DNA of 64,000 nt. Source: HIMB11 sp965657135. Its GTDB lineage: Bacteria > Pseudomonadota > Alphaproteobacteria > Rhodobacterales > Rhodobacteraceae. Below, piece after piece: positions 16,872 through 24,964 of this stretch. Position numbers and translations under genes: made by a program. Each line of letters starts with the position of its first letter. Within the stretch, counting starts at the first letter, position 1. The stretch lies in contig CBFHNF010000001.1 of assembly GCA_965657135.1 (NCBI GenBank), positions 150,006 to 214,005 on the forward strand, read 5' to 3'. Below the pieces are notes generated by a model, which was given only the letters and a program-made list of their open reading frames with translations, searched no databases and had not been told where the DNA came from.

Positions 16872-16902
16872 GCTCGGTTCACAATGGAACCGAGCCTTTT
16901 TT
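16872..16902 (+). terminator. Strong intrinsic terminator without an adjacent plus-strand gene
   Basis: GCTCGGTTC (16872-16880), loop ACAATG, GAACCGAGC (16887-16895), then C and six Ts (16897-16902) form a textbook Rho-independent terminator for plus-strand transcription. The nearest plus-strand gene upstream is zapE, which ends at 16178, about 700 bases away, with the whole lysM gene in antisense between them. On the minus strand the hairpin would lie in the lysM leader and has no T-run after it. Confidence 0.8.
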
Positions 16903-16917
16903 GCCTGTATGTAAACC

Positions 16918-17039
16918 TTATCCATAAGCCAAGCTGCACTCAACAATTTGTGATACAGCCCCGCTTATCCACAATATATGCAGAGTATAGCGAATCAGTC
17001 AACAAGAGTGATTCGTTTATGCGAATCTTTTTCGAATCA
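16918..17039. promoter_or_regulatory. DnaA-box and GANTC cluster between lysM and folC
   Basis: This stretch holds a perfect DnaA box TTATCCACA (16965-16973) and a one-mismatch box TTATCCATA (16918-16926). Four GANTC sites, the CcrM methylation target, lie within 50 bp, each inside a CGAATC/GATTCG element (16991-16997, 17009-17015, 17022-17027, 17033-17039). The first two are inverted repeats, CGAATCA and TGATTCG, with an 11-base loop. The last GANTC overlaps the folC stop. The mixture is what one sees at cell-cycle-regulated sites in alphaproteobacteria, but nothing else marks this locus as an origin. Confidence 0.4.
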
Positions 17040-18311
17040 GGCGTGCGAACGTAGGATATTTCCAGCTAGATACAGTGATCCACAGATCAGAATGCGGGCA
17101 TCTGGGTCCGTTTTCGCAATATCACCAGCCGCTGTAATAACATCCACTGCTGTTTCTGAGAGAATGCCAGCCTGGTGTGCCGCGGCCGCGGTGTCTTCTG
17201 CGGGGAGTGTGTTCAACTCGCCTGGTATTGAAACGGCGACCAATTTTTCAACATGTGCCGCCATGGGCGACAGGTATCCTGCAATATCCTTTGTGTTCAG
17301 CATTCCGCATATCAGGTAGGTGGGGCGCTTTGGCAATTGGCTTAGATGGTGCCCAAGTGCGCGTCCCGCAGCAGGATTATGCCCACCGTCTAGCCATATT
17401 TCGGCGTTTGGCGCGATATCAATCACAGGTCCACTTTGTAATTTCTGCATCCTTGCGGGCCAATGTGCCTGTGTGAGTGCGGCCTCGCACACCTCATTCC
17501 CAAATCCCAATTGGCGCAGCGCGGCAACGGCCGTACCTGCGTTTTCGAATTGGTGCGCGCCGGGCAGATTGGGGCGTGGCAATTGGACGACACCATTGTC
17601 GTCGTGAAAAATCAAACCATCGCGTTCTGTATCGATTTGCCAGTGTTGGGCATAGGCAATCAATGGGGCATGGTTGCGATTAGCAGTTTGTTCAATCACG
17701 TCGAGGGCTTCATCAGGTTGTGACGCAACAATCACAGGGCACATCTTCTTGATGATCCCTGCTTTTTCACCCGCAATCTTGGCCAGTGTATTGCCAAGGA
17801 ATTGTTCATGGTCAATCGAAATGGGCGTGATGATACTTAACAGGGGTTTATCAATGACATTGGTTGCATCCAAGCGACCACCGAGCCCGACTTCTAATAG
17901 GGTATAATCCGCAGGGGTGCGCGCCATTGCCAAAATTGCAGCGGCTGTTGTGATTTCAAAGTACGTGATCGTTTCGCCACCATTTTTTTCATAACACTCA
18001 TCCAAAATCATGCTCAGATGATCTTCGTCGATCAAGGTGCCCGCCAAACGAATTCGTTCATGGAAACGGGCCAGATGCGGAGAGGTATAGGCGTGAACGC
18101 GTTTACCTGCGGCCTCAAGTCCCGCGCGGATCATAGCCTGTGTTGATCCTTTACCGTTTGTACCTGCGATGTGAATAACACGGGGTAAATCGTTTTGTGG
18201 ATTTCCCAGTTTTTGCAGCAGTCTCCACATGCGATCCAAAGTTAGATCAATAACTTTTGGATGCAGCGCCATCATCCGTTCAAGGATGTGATCAGAATTT
18301 TGGGATGTCAT
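17037..18311 (-). CDS. folC: Bifunctional dihydrofolate synthase / folylpolyglutamate synthase
   Basis: This is a 424-residue Mur-ligase-fold enzyme that adds glutamate to dihydropteroate and extends folate polyglutamates in the cytoplasm. The P-loop IHIAGTNGKGST (46-57) and the ligase segments TYFEITTAAA, SIDHEQFLGNTLAKIAGEKAGI and WLDGGHNPAAG are intact. It lies 18 bases downstream of accD on the same strand. The accD-folC order is common in bacteria, so the two likely form an operon. The 3' side holds the GATTCG repeat cluster but no convincing terminator in its own direction. Confidence 0.95.
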   Translation of the reverse strand: MTSQNSDHILERMMALHPKVIDLTLDRMWRLLQKLGNPQNDLPRVIHIAGTNGKGSTQAMIRAGLEAAGKRVHAYTSPHLARFHERIRLAGTLIDEDHLSMILDECYEKNGGETITYFEITTAAAILAMARTPADYTLLEVGLGGRLDATNVIDKPLLSIITPISIDHEQFLGNTLAKIAGEKAGIIKKMCPVIVASQPDEALDVIEQTANRNHAPLIAYAQHWQIDTERDGLIFHDDNGVVQLPRPNLPGAHQFENAGTAVAALRQLGFGNEVCEAALTQAHWPARMQKLQSGPVIDIAPNAEIWLDGGHNPAAGRALGHHLSQLPKRPTYLICGMLNTKDIAGYLSPMAAHVEKLVAVSIPGELNTLPAEDTAAAAHQAGILSETAVDVITAAGDIAKTDPDARILICGSLYLAGNILRSHA

Positions 18312-18329
18312 TTCTACCGACTTTTCGAA

Positions 18330-19238
18330 TTAGGCAGGCGTTTCGTCTGACTGCTTGGCTGGGGCAGGTAAATCACCTTTGATTGCGGGGGATTGCTTCA
18401 TCAACATGCGCACAATCGTGATCAGCTCTTCTCGCATTTGTGTCCGTGGTGTCACACGATCTAACATGCCATGATCCAATAGATACTCGGCGCGTTGAAA
18501 CCCCTCAGGGAGTTTTTCGCGGATGGTTTGTTCAATTACGCGCGGTCCTGCGAAACAAATCAACGCGTTTGGTTCGGCAATTTGTACATCGCCCAGCATC
18601 GCATAGGATGCTGTCACCCCACCCGTTGTTGGATGTGTGAGCACCACAATATATGGCAGATTTGCTTCTTTTAGCATTTGCACTGCAACGGTGGTTCGTG
18701 GCATTTGCATCAGGCTTAGGATGCCTTCTTGCATGCGTGCTCCGCCTGCTGCAGAAAATAAAATCAGAGGACGCTTTAATTCGACGGCGCGTTCGGCGGC
18801 CGCAACGATTGCGTTGCCTACATACATGCCCATAGACCCGCCAAGAAAGCTAAAATCCTGTGCAGCTGCAACAATCGGAGTACGCCCAATATCACCCTCG
18901 GCGATTAGCATCGCCTCTTTTTCTTCTGTTTTCTTCTGCGCCGCTTTCATGCGGTCAGGGTATTTTTTCTGATCTTTAAAGATCAGTGGGTCGGCAACTG
19001 GCTGAGGAACATCAATTTCCACAAATATACCGCCGTCAAATAGCCCGGCAAAACGATCGCGCGGCGAAATGGCCATGTGATGCCCGCACTGTGTACAAAC
19101 GTTCAGATTGTCCGACAATTCGCGGTGAAACAACATTGTTCCGCATTCGTCGCATTTGGACCACAAATTTTCTGGCACCTCGCGACGCGAAAAAATCGAG
19201 TTGATACGCGGGCGAACGTAGTTGCTGATCCAGTTCAT
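18330..19238 (-). CDS. accD: Acetyl-CoA carboxylase, carboxyltransferase subunit beta
   Basis: This 302-residue beta subunit of the carboxyltransferase makes malonyl-CoA for fatty acid synthesis together with AccA and the biotin components. The zinc ribbon is complete (C29, C32, C48, C51 in WSKCDECG and VCTQCGHH). The crotonase-like core carries FLGGSMGMYVGNAI, FSAAGGARMQEG and THPTTGGVTASYA. It is the first gene of the accD-folC operon. A perfect 16-bp palindrome lies 50 bp upstream of its start, in the gap shared with the divergent CPBP gene. Confidence 0.96.
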   Translation of the reverse strand: MNWISNYVRPRINSIFSRREVPENLWSKCDECGTMLFHRELSDNLNVCTQCGHHMAISPRDRFAGLFDGGIFVEIDVPQPVADPLIFKDQKKYPDRMKAAQKKTEEKEAMLIAEGDIGRTPIVAAAQDFSFLGGSMGMYVGNAIVAAAERAVELKRPLILFSAAGGARMQEGILSLMQMPRTTVAVQMLKEANLPYIVVLTHPTTGGVTASYAMLGDVQIAEPNALICFAGPRVIEQTIREKLPEGFQRAEYLLDHGMLDRVTPRTQMREELITIVRMLMKQSPAIKGDLPAPAKQSDETPA

Positions 19239-19288
19239 AACCTAATCCCATTAGTGCGAAGTTGTTTCGACAAATAAGCCTGTTGCAT

Positions 19289-19304
19289 AAGAATTGCAAT
19301 TCTT
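19289..19304. promoter_or_regulatory. Perfect 16-bp palindrome between accD and the CPBP gene
   Basis: AAGAATTG-CAATTCTT is a perfect 8+8 palindrome with no spacer, in the divergent region between accD (minus) and the CPBP protease gene (plus). Flanking TGCAT and ATGCA add a loose outer arm. The form suits binding by a symmetric dimeric regulator. I do not recognise the factor. Confidence 0.4.
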
Positions 19305-19390
19305 CAACGATGCAAAAAATATCAAATACGACACTTGGTGTTCAACGTCGATCTGAATTAAGATCAAACACACAGGCAGAATATCAAACA

Positions 19391-20302
19391 ATGGTCGTTG
19401 GGATGTCACACGGATATAAAATGGATCAACCTTTCTCCAGGTGGCGAATTTTATTCGGCGCGTTCATTATCGTGTTCGTTTATGTCGGTGGCCTATTTGG
19501 TGTCGGCTTTTTCATACATGGCCGCGCTGGATTCGATTTGAACCAACCGTCACAGGTCACATTGATGGTGTTTTTGGCATCTTTTATTCCCATTTGGTTG
19601 GCGACAGGTGCTGTAACGAGTTGGGTGATGGGTTTTCACTTGCCACATCTTTATGGGCGCATGGCATGGATTTCGTGGCGCGATTTCAAATTGGGCTTTT
19701 TCTATGTCCTAAGCTTGGTTTTGGTGATTGAAGCGGTCGTTTGCATTATCACTTGGTCGCTTGGGTCAATGCCATACTTGCGAAATCCATTGGTATCGGG
19801 ATCAGATTGGATAGTGTGGTTGTTGCCCCTGTCGGTGTTGATTTTTTTGCAAGTCGGCGCAGAAGAGCTTTTTTTCCGCGGATATTTGTTGCGGTTGATT
19901 TATGCGCGACGGGCCAGCTTGCTTTGGGCGGTTTATATTCCATCGTTGTTGTTTGGCTTGGCCCATTTCGATCCCATGACGTATGGCGGAAATGCGGTTT
20001 TCTACGTTTTTAATACAACTGTGACAGGTGTCATATTGTGTTTTATTGTTTTGTGGCGCGGCAATATTGGTATGGCGATGGGAATCCATTTCGCGGTGAA
20101 CATAAGCGCAATTTTGATCGTTGGTCAGGACAACACTCTGATCGGATCAGGCGGTGCCTTTTGGGTTTCGACGATTGCTCCGAAATCAGACACACTAGGA
20201 TTAATAATGGTGGCGTTTACACTTCTTGAAATCATACTCTATTTCGCCTGGGCCAAACGTTATCATGGTGCACTTATTCCTCGGGATGTGGGGTCCGTTT
20301 GA
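19391..20302 (+). CDS. CPBP family intramembrane glutamic endopeptidase
   Basis: This multi-span membrane protein has the CPBP (CAAX/Abi) signature GAEELFFRGYLLR, then the histidines in GLAHFDP and MGIHFAVNIS that complete the active site within the membrane. Bacterial members process peptides or serve in stress and immunity; the substrate is unknown. The start is uncertain: the frame is open from 19262, with ATGs at 19310, 19391 and 19403, none with a good ribosome-binding site. I use 19391 as a compromise; homologues I recall begin a few residues before the YQTMVVG segment. The stop overlaps the start of the following lipoprotein gene (TGATG), so they are coupled. Confidence 0.82.
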   Translation: MVVGMSHGYKMDQPFSRWRILFGAFIIVFVYVGGLFGVGFFIHGRAGFDLNQPSQVTLMVFLASFIPIWLATGAVTSWVMGFHLPHLYGRMAWISWRDFKLGFFYVLSLVLVIEAVVCIITWSLGSMPYLRNPLVSGSDWIVWLLPLSVLIFLQVGAEELFFRGYLLRLIYARRASLLWAVYIPSLLFGLAHFDPMTYGGNAVFYVFNTTVTGVILCFIVLWRGNIGMAMGIHFAVNISAILIVGQDNTLIGSGGAFWVSTIAPKSDTLGLIMVAFTLLEIILYFAWAKRYHGALIPRDVGSV

Positions 20303-20919
20303 TGAAGTTGACCACTATTTTTGCGATTTCCAGCTTACTTGTAATGTTAGGTGCATGCGGAGAGATCAACACCTTTGGTCTGCAAAATACAAATGACCTT
20401 ATGACGAACACAAAAATTTCCTTCGACAGTGGTATCACCTATGACGCACCTCATGGATTTTGTGTATCCGAGCCGCAAACCTACGAAGATCAGGCCAAAG
20501 GTTTCGGTGTTTTTGTGTCTTGTTCAAAGCCTTATTACCGTGCGCGATTGCTGACGGTTGCACATTATCCGATTGATCCGGCCAGTCCACCTCTTGTTGA
20601 AACAATGATCCAAGCCGCTGGAGTGGGTGCAAAGATTACCCGGGTTGTTAATAAAGATGGCGTTGTGCTCGCGCGTCTGAGAGGTGAGTTTTCAGATCAG
20701 AAATTGCAAAATGACTTCAACCGTATGATCGTTCAGCGCGGTGGTTACGTGATTATGGCCAACCTGTATGCGCGTGAAAATGCCGCGAACACTGATTTTA
20801 GGGCGCGTCAGATTTTGGCACAGGTATTGAAGGATATCACAGTGGATCCTGCACAGGTGAATAACACTGTGTCGTATCTACCAACCGATCCGATGATCAG
20901 ACCAAAAATTAGGCCATGA
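20302..20919 (+). CDS. Conserved lipoprotein of unknown function
   Basis: This 205-residue protein has a lipoprotein signal (SSLLVMLGAC, lipidated Cys at position 19), followed by a soluble domain beginning with FDSGITYDAPHGFCVSE and two further cysteines (FCVSE, VSCSK) that could form a disulfide. No enzyme motif is visible. The ATG at 20302 overlaps the stop of the CPBP gene, and its own stop overlaps the ATG of the next, broken gene (ATGA). The three were therefore evidently one translation-coupled operon. The type of protein is common in Rhodobacterales by my recollection, without an assigned role. Confidence 0.8.
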   Translation: MKLTTIFAISSLLVMLGACGEINTFGLQNTNDLMTNTKISFDSGITYDAPHGFCVSEPQTYEDQAKGFGVFVSCSKPYYRARLLTVAHYPIDPASPPLVETMIQAAGVGAKITRVVNKDGVVLARLRGEFSDQKLQNDFNRMIVQRGGYVIMANLYARENAANTDFRARQILAQVLKDITVDPAQVNNTVSYLPTDPMIRPKIRP

Positions 20920-21478
20920 AAATGTCTGATGACGCTGATTGGGGATGGCGCCCTGATGCCTTCTCAACGCGAATGGGAGAAATAAATTCAGTTATAAAAG
21001 CGCAACGCCATGACTTAGGTTCGTCGATTGCAATTCATCACAACGATGAAGAACCGGAAATCGTGGTTCGGCAATTTAAAAACATCGGAATAGACGATTT
21101 GGCCGCATTTGGCGTGTCGCTGGAAACATATCAATTCTCTGGCTCATTTTTATCATTGGCAATTGACCTGCCGAAAGACGCCTCAACGGGTCTTTCAAAA
21201 AATCATATTTTTGAGGTTGAGGGCAAATTAGTGCTGGATCATCCAATGCCGGTTTTCGTCCGATTGAATGTAAAGCATGGACCAAATGTTTAAGAACTGC
21301 TTCAAGAAGTTCCCCATGGGGCCAAACGGCTCTATCTTGAATTTGATTTGGGATTTTGTGATTTGCACGAAGCACGCGTCGAAAATGTTTGGCTTGATCT
21401 GTTTTTGATGATTTAGCGATGAACAGGATTAAGATTTCCGATATGGTTTTTTATCGCCGTCCGCGCGCAAAGTTTTGA
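20916..21478 (+). pseudogene. Broken gene of a Rhodobacterales family (DUF6478-like), nonsense codon plus frameshift
   Basis: The first 125 codons read a coherent protein (DADWGWRPDAF ... FSGSFLSLAIDLPKDA ... VRLNVKHGPN) up to TAA at 21291-21293. In the same frame the homology simply continues (ELLQEVPHGAKRLYLEFDLG ... VENVWLDLF), so the TAA is an internal nonsense codon, probably a former CAA. A second stop (TAG 21414) follows a lost base in the T5 run at 21402-21406. One extra T restores FFDDLAMNRIKISD and the natural ending VFYRRPRAKF at 21478. Homologues I remember under DUF6478 have an extra N-terminal helical part that is missing here. The family label is from memory. Confidence 0.75.
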
Positions 21479-21490
21479 TGAGGATTCAAC

Positions 21491-21856
21491 ATGACATTGG
21501 ATAAGATAGATTTTTCGAATGGAATTTGGCGCGGTCTTTTAAAGACGGGGCAAGCGCAGGAAAAGCCTGAATTGCAAGTTGAATTAAACGGCGCCGAATT
21601 GGATCCCTGCGTTGTCACCGCCGGATCCACGGATAGCGAATGGATCGTTGAAATTGCGGTTCCAGCGCATGCAATTGGCGACGGCGTGTTCACATTTGTC
21701 GTTTTATCCTCGAGCGCTGAACATCCAATTGCCACGTTCTGTTTATCGGGTGGGCGCTCCATGGAATATGATATGCAGGCTGAAGTCGCCTTGCTGCGCG
21801 AAGAAATTGAGATCTTGAAACGCGCATTTCGGCGCCACATTCATAATACTAGGTAG
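21491..21856 (+). CDS. Conserved hypothetical protein with C-terminal coiled coil
   Basis: This is a 121-residue protein starting at an ATG with GAGG eight bases upstream. The first 80 residues look like a beta-rich domain (GIWRGLLKTG, PELQVELNGAELDPCVV, WIVEIAVPAHAIGDGVFTFV). The end (AEVALLREEIEILKRAFRRH) is a short coiled coil or amphipathic helix. No signal peptide or catalytic motif is seen. It begins 12 bases after the broken gene and continues the same operon. I do not know its function. Confidence 0.75.
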   Translation: MTLDKIDFSNGIWRGLLKTGQAQEKPELQVELNGAELDPCVVTAGSTDSEWIVEIAVPAHAIGDGVFTFVVLSSSAEHPIATFCLSGGRSMEYDMQAEVALLREEIEILKRAFRRHIHNTR

Positions 21857-21934
21857 ATGCCGCCGCGTTACGGGTGACAAAAACTATGGGCTTTTGCCAT
21901 AGTGTTCAGGTGTTTGACCTTTCGGAGCCCCAAT

Positions 21935-23971
21935 ATGTCCCAATCATATCCTCATTTGCTGTCACCTCTGGATCTCGGCTTTACGACGCTAAAGAACCGC
22001 GTGTTGATGGGGTCAATGCATACCAATCTAGAGGAAACAAAGGATTGGAATAGGGTTGCGGAATTCTACGCCGAACGAGCCCGTGGGGGCGTTTCGTTGA
22101 TGGTGACGGGCGGGATCGCTCCAAACCGTGAAGGAGGCGTCTTTCCAGGCGCCGCGGGACTGTTTGATGAAACTGATATTGCAAACCATCGCGTTGTGAC
22201 CGATCGTGTGCATGATGCTGATGGTAAAATTGCAATGCAGATATTGCACGCTGGGCGCTATGCCTATGGGACAGAATGCGTTGGGCCGTCTGCGGTAAAA
22301 TCACCAATCTCGCCATTTCCTCCGAAAGAGTTGGATGAAGACGGTATTGAAAAACAGATCAGTGATATTGTTGCGACCGCTGAACGTGCAAAAATGGCCG
22401 GTTACGACGGCGTCGAAATTATGGGGTCCGAAGGTTATTTTATCAATCAGTTCCTAGTGACACATACAAATAAACGTACAGACCGTTGGGGGGGAGCATA
22501 CGAAAACCGGATGCGCCTACCCATAGAAATTGTGCGCCGTGCGCGTGCGGCGGTGGGGTCAGATTTTATTATAATCTATCGTCTTTCAATGATTGATTTA
22601 GTGCCGAATGGATCAACCCATGAAGAGGTTGTACATCTGGCTCAAGCGATTGAAACGGCTGGTGCAACCATCATCAACACGGGGATCGGTTGGCACGAGG
22701 CTCGCATACCGACAATTGCGACATCCGTGCCAAGGGCAGCGTTCGCATGGGTCACAAAAAAATTGATGGGCAAGGTCACTATTCCTGTCATCACATCGAA
22801 CCGCATCAATACACCCGAGGTTGCAGAAGAAGTTTTGGCCGATGGATGTGCGGATATGGTAAGTATGGCGCGTCCATTCTTGGCAGACCCTTACTTTGTG
22901 GCCAAGGCTGCGGCAGGACAATCGGCAAGTATCACACCTTGTATCGCATGCAATCAGGCGTGTTTGGATCATACATTCGGCGGCAAAATTAGTTCATGTT
23001 TGGTGAACCCGCGTGCATGTTATGAAACTGAATTGCCGATGACACAAACCACGTCAGTAAAACGTGTTGCGGTCGTCGGGGCAGGCCCTGCGGGATTGGC
23101 AACAGCAATGACCGCTGCGCAGGTTGGGCATCAGGTTACACTATTTGATCAGGCTGATCAAATTGGGGGGCAACTAAATATGGCCAAACAGGTCCCTGGC
23201 AAAGAAGAGTTTTGGGGCCTCGTTGATTGGTTTGAAACAATGATGAGTGAAACGGGTGTCACCAAAAAGCTTGGCGCGCGCGTGCAGGCATCAGATTTGG
23301 CAGAGTTTGATGAGGTCGTTGTAGCAACAGGCGTGATGCCACGCGATCCAGAAATTCCAGGCCAGAGCGATGAAAAGGTCTGTGGATATATTGATATTCT
23401 AAACGGGCGTGTACAGGCCGGCAAAGATGTCGTTGTCATCGGGGCAGGCGGCATCGGATTTGATGTCAGCGAATTTTTGGTCCACGAAAAAAGCGCCACT
23501 GCACAAACCCCCGATCTAGCGCATTGGTTAAAAGAATGGGGCGTAGGTGATCCCGAGGAAATTCGTGGTGGTCTGTTGGCTGAAGGTCCCCAACCAACCG
23601 CGCCTGCACGCAATGTGACGTTGCTACAACGCAAAGCGGAACGCCCTGGGAAACGATTGGGGAAAACAACAGGTTGGATACATCGTTCCACGTTGAAAAT
23701 GAAGGGCGTGAAAATGATTGGTGGCGTCAATTATGAGGCAATCACGGATGAAGGATTGCGCATTTCGCATGGCGAAGCGCGTGAAAATCCAACCGTTATT
23801 CCCGCAGACACGATTGTATTGTGCGCCGGTCAGCTCAGCGAACGCAGTTTAGCAGATGATTTAATCAGTGCAGGTGTTACTCCGCATGTGATTGGCGGGG
23901 CTGATGTTGCTGCAGAATTGGATGCCAAACGCGCGATTGATCAAGGCGTGCGCCTTGCGCTCAGCCTCTAA
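21935..23971 (+). CDS. NADH:flavin oxidoreductase, 2,4-dienoyl-CoA reductase (FadH) type
   Basis: This is a 678-residue three-part flavoenzyme. An Old Yellow Enzyme TIM barrel binds FMN (about 1-340, with VLMGSMHTNLE and GVEIMGSEGYFINQFL). A 4Fe-4S linker follows (CIACNQACLDHTFGG...SCLVNP, cysteines at CxxCxxxC then C). The C-terminal FAD/NAD(P) domain has AVVGAGPAGLATA and VVIGAGGIGFDVSEFL. Size and layout fit FadH, which reduces 2,4-dienoyl-CoA intermediates of unsaturated fatty acid oxidation; related trimethylamine dehydrogenase-like enzymes are an alternative. I start at ATG 21935 (MSQSYPHLL), with GGAG about eleven bases upstream. The LysR gene behind it may be its regulator. Confidence 0.88.
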   Translation: MSQSYPHLLSPLDLGFTTLKNRVLMGSMHTNLEETKDWNRVAEFYAERARGGVSLMVTGGIAPNREGGVFPGAAGLFDETDIANHRVVTDRVHDADGKIAMQILHAGRYAYGTECVGPSAVKSPISPFPPKELDEDGIEKQISDIVATAERAKMAGYDGVEIMGSEGYFINQFLVTHTNKRTDRWGGAYENRMRLPIEIVRRARAAVGSDFIIIYRLSMIDLVPNGSTHEEVVHLAQAIETAGATIINTGIGWHEARIPTIATSVPRAAFAWVTKKLMGKVTIPVITSNRINTPEVAEEVLADGCADMVSMARPFLADPYFVAKAAAGQSASITPCIACNQACLDHTFGGKISSCLVNPRACYETELPMTQTTSVKRVAVVGAGPAGLATAMTAAQVGHQVTLFDQADQIGGQLNMAKQVPGKEEFWGLVDWFETMMSETGVTKKLGARVQASDLAEFDEVVVATGVMPRDPEIPGQSDEKVCGYIDILNGRVQAGKDVVVIGAGGIGFDVSEFLVHEKSATAQTPDLAHWLKEWGVGDPEEIRGGLLAEGPQPTAPARNVTLLQRKAERPGKRLGKTTGWIHRSTLKMKGVKMIGGVNYEAITDEGLRISHGEARENPTVIPADTIVLCAGQLSERSLADDLISAGVTPHVIGGADVAAELDAKRAIDQGVRLALSL

Positions 23972-24057
23972 GGTTTCTCTTAAATACCTCTATCTTGTCG
24001 CCTCTGTGCCCCAGTCTTGCCCAAGTTCAAAACAGTTGGACAAGAAGTGAGGGAATT

Positions 24058-24963
24058 ATGGATCGCCTGACAGAAATGGAAGCCTTTGCCACCGTTGTCG
24101 ATCAGGGTGGTTTTACAGATGCTGCACGTAAAATGGGGATTTCCGAATCTGCCGTTTCAAAACATATTTCCAGTCTTGAAACACGTCTGGGTGCGCGTTT
24201 ACTAAACAGAACAACGCGCCGTGTTAGTCCAACTGAGATTGGTCTGGCCTACTACGACCGTGCACGCCGCGTTCTGAATGATGCAGGCGAGGCAGACGCC
24301 CTTGTCAGCTCAATGCAATCAGCACCCACGGGTATGCTGCGAGTATCTGTCGCGACGGACTTTGGTTCAATGCATTTATCGCCCGTCTTGGGTGACTTTT
24401 TAACACAGTTTCCGGTTGTGTCAGTTAATTTGGAACTGGACAATCGTTATATAGAAATGATTTCCGAAGGATTTGATGCCGCCATTCGTTTGGGCGAAAT
24501 GGAGGATAGCTCGCTTCGTGCCCGCAAAATTGTAGAAACGACTATCCGAATGGTTGCAAGCCCCGGCTACATCCTGCGCGCGGGGCGTCCCCGCCGCATC
24601 GAGGATTTGGGTGCGCATAAATTGCTGCACTACACAAACCAGGCCAATGGTGCGGTTTGGAAAATGACATCACAAACGGGTGAGAGACGTCAAATTCGTA
24701 CGACCGGAAGTTTTACTGTGAATGACGGACAATCCCTGCTGAACGCAGCGATTAATGGGTTGGGCATCGCATATTTGCCATCGTTTTTATACGCCTCTGC
24801 CTTGGCTGAGGGTCGTGTGGTAGATGCTATGCCAGAACTCCCCAAGGAAACCCAAGGGATTTATGTGGTTTATCCGCCTGGCAAATTCACCCAACCAAAT
24901 GTAAGGGCGTTTATTGATTATTTGGCGCAAACATTTTCACGAAAAGGGCCAGATAACTGGTAA
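24058..24963 (+). CDS. LysR family transcriptional regulator
   Basis: This 301-residue LTTR has the N-terminal winged helix (MDRLTEMEAFATVVDQGGFT, then ARKMGISESAVSKHISSLE as recognition region) and a periplasmic-binding-protein-like effector domain (about 90-301). It starts at ATG 24058 after GTGAGGG. It follows the FadH-type gene on the same strand by 86 bases. LysR regulators often control an adjacent gene, but usually a divergent one, so that link is only possible. Its stop is one base from the stop of the convergent OmpA-family gene. Confidence 0.9.
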   Translation: MDRLTEMEAFATVVDQGGFTDAARKMGISESAVSKHISSLETRLGARLLNRTTRRVSPTEIGLAYYDRARRVLNDAGEADALVSSMQSAPTGMLRVSVATDFGSMHLSPVLGDFLTQFPVVSVNLELDNRYIEMISEGFDAAIRLGEMEDSSLRARKIVETTIRMVASPGYILRAGRPRRIEDLGAHKLLHYTNQANGAVWKMTSQTGERRQIRTTGSFTVNDGQSLLNAAINGLGIAYLPSFLYASALAEGRVVDAMPELPKETQGIYVVYPPGKFTQPNVRAFIDYLAQTFSRKGPDNW

Positions 24964-24964
24964 G

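Noticed and set aside
21883..21903. Hairpin ACTATGG ... CCATAGT before the FadH-type gene
   Set aside because: The stem is short (seven pairs) and no T-run follows, so I do not call a terminator.
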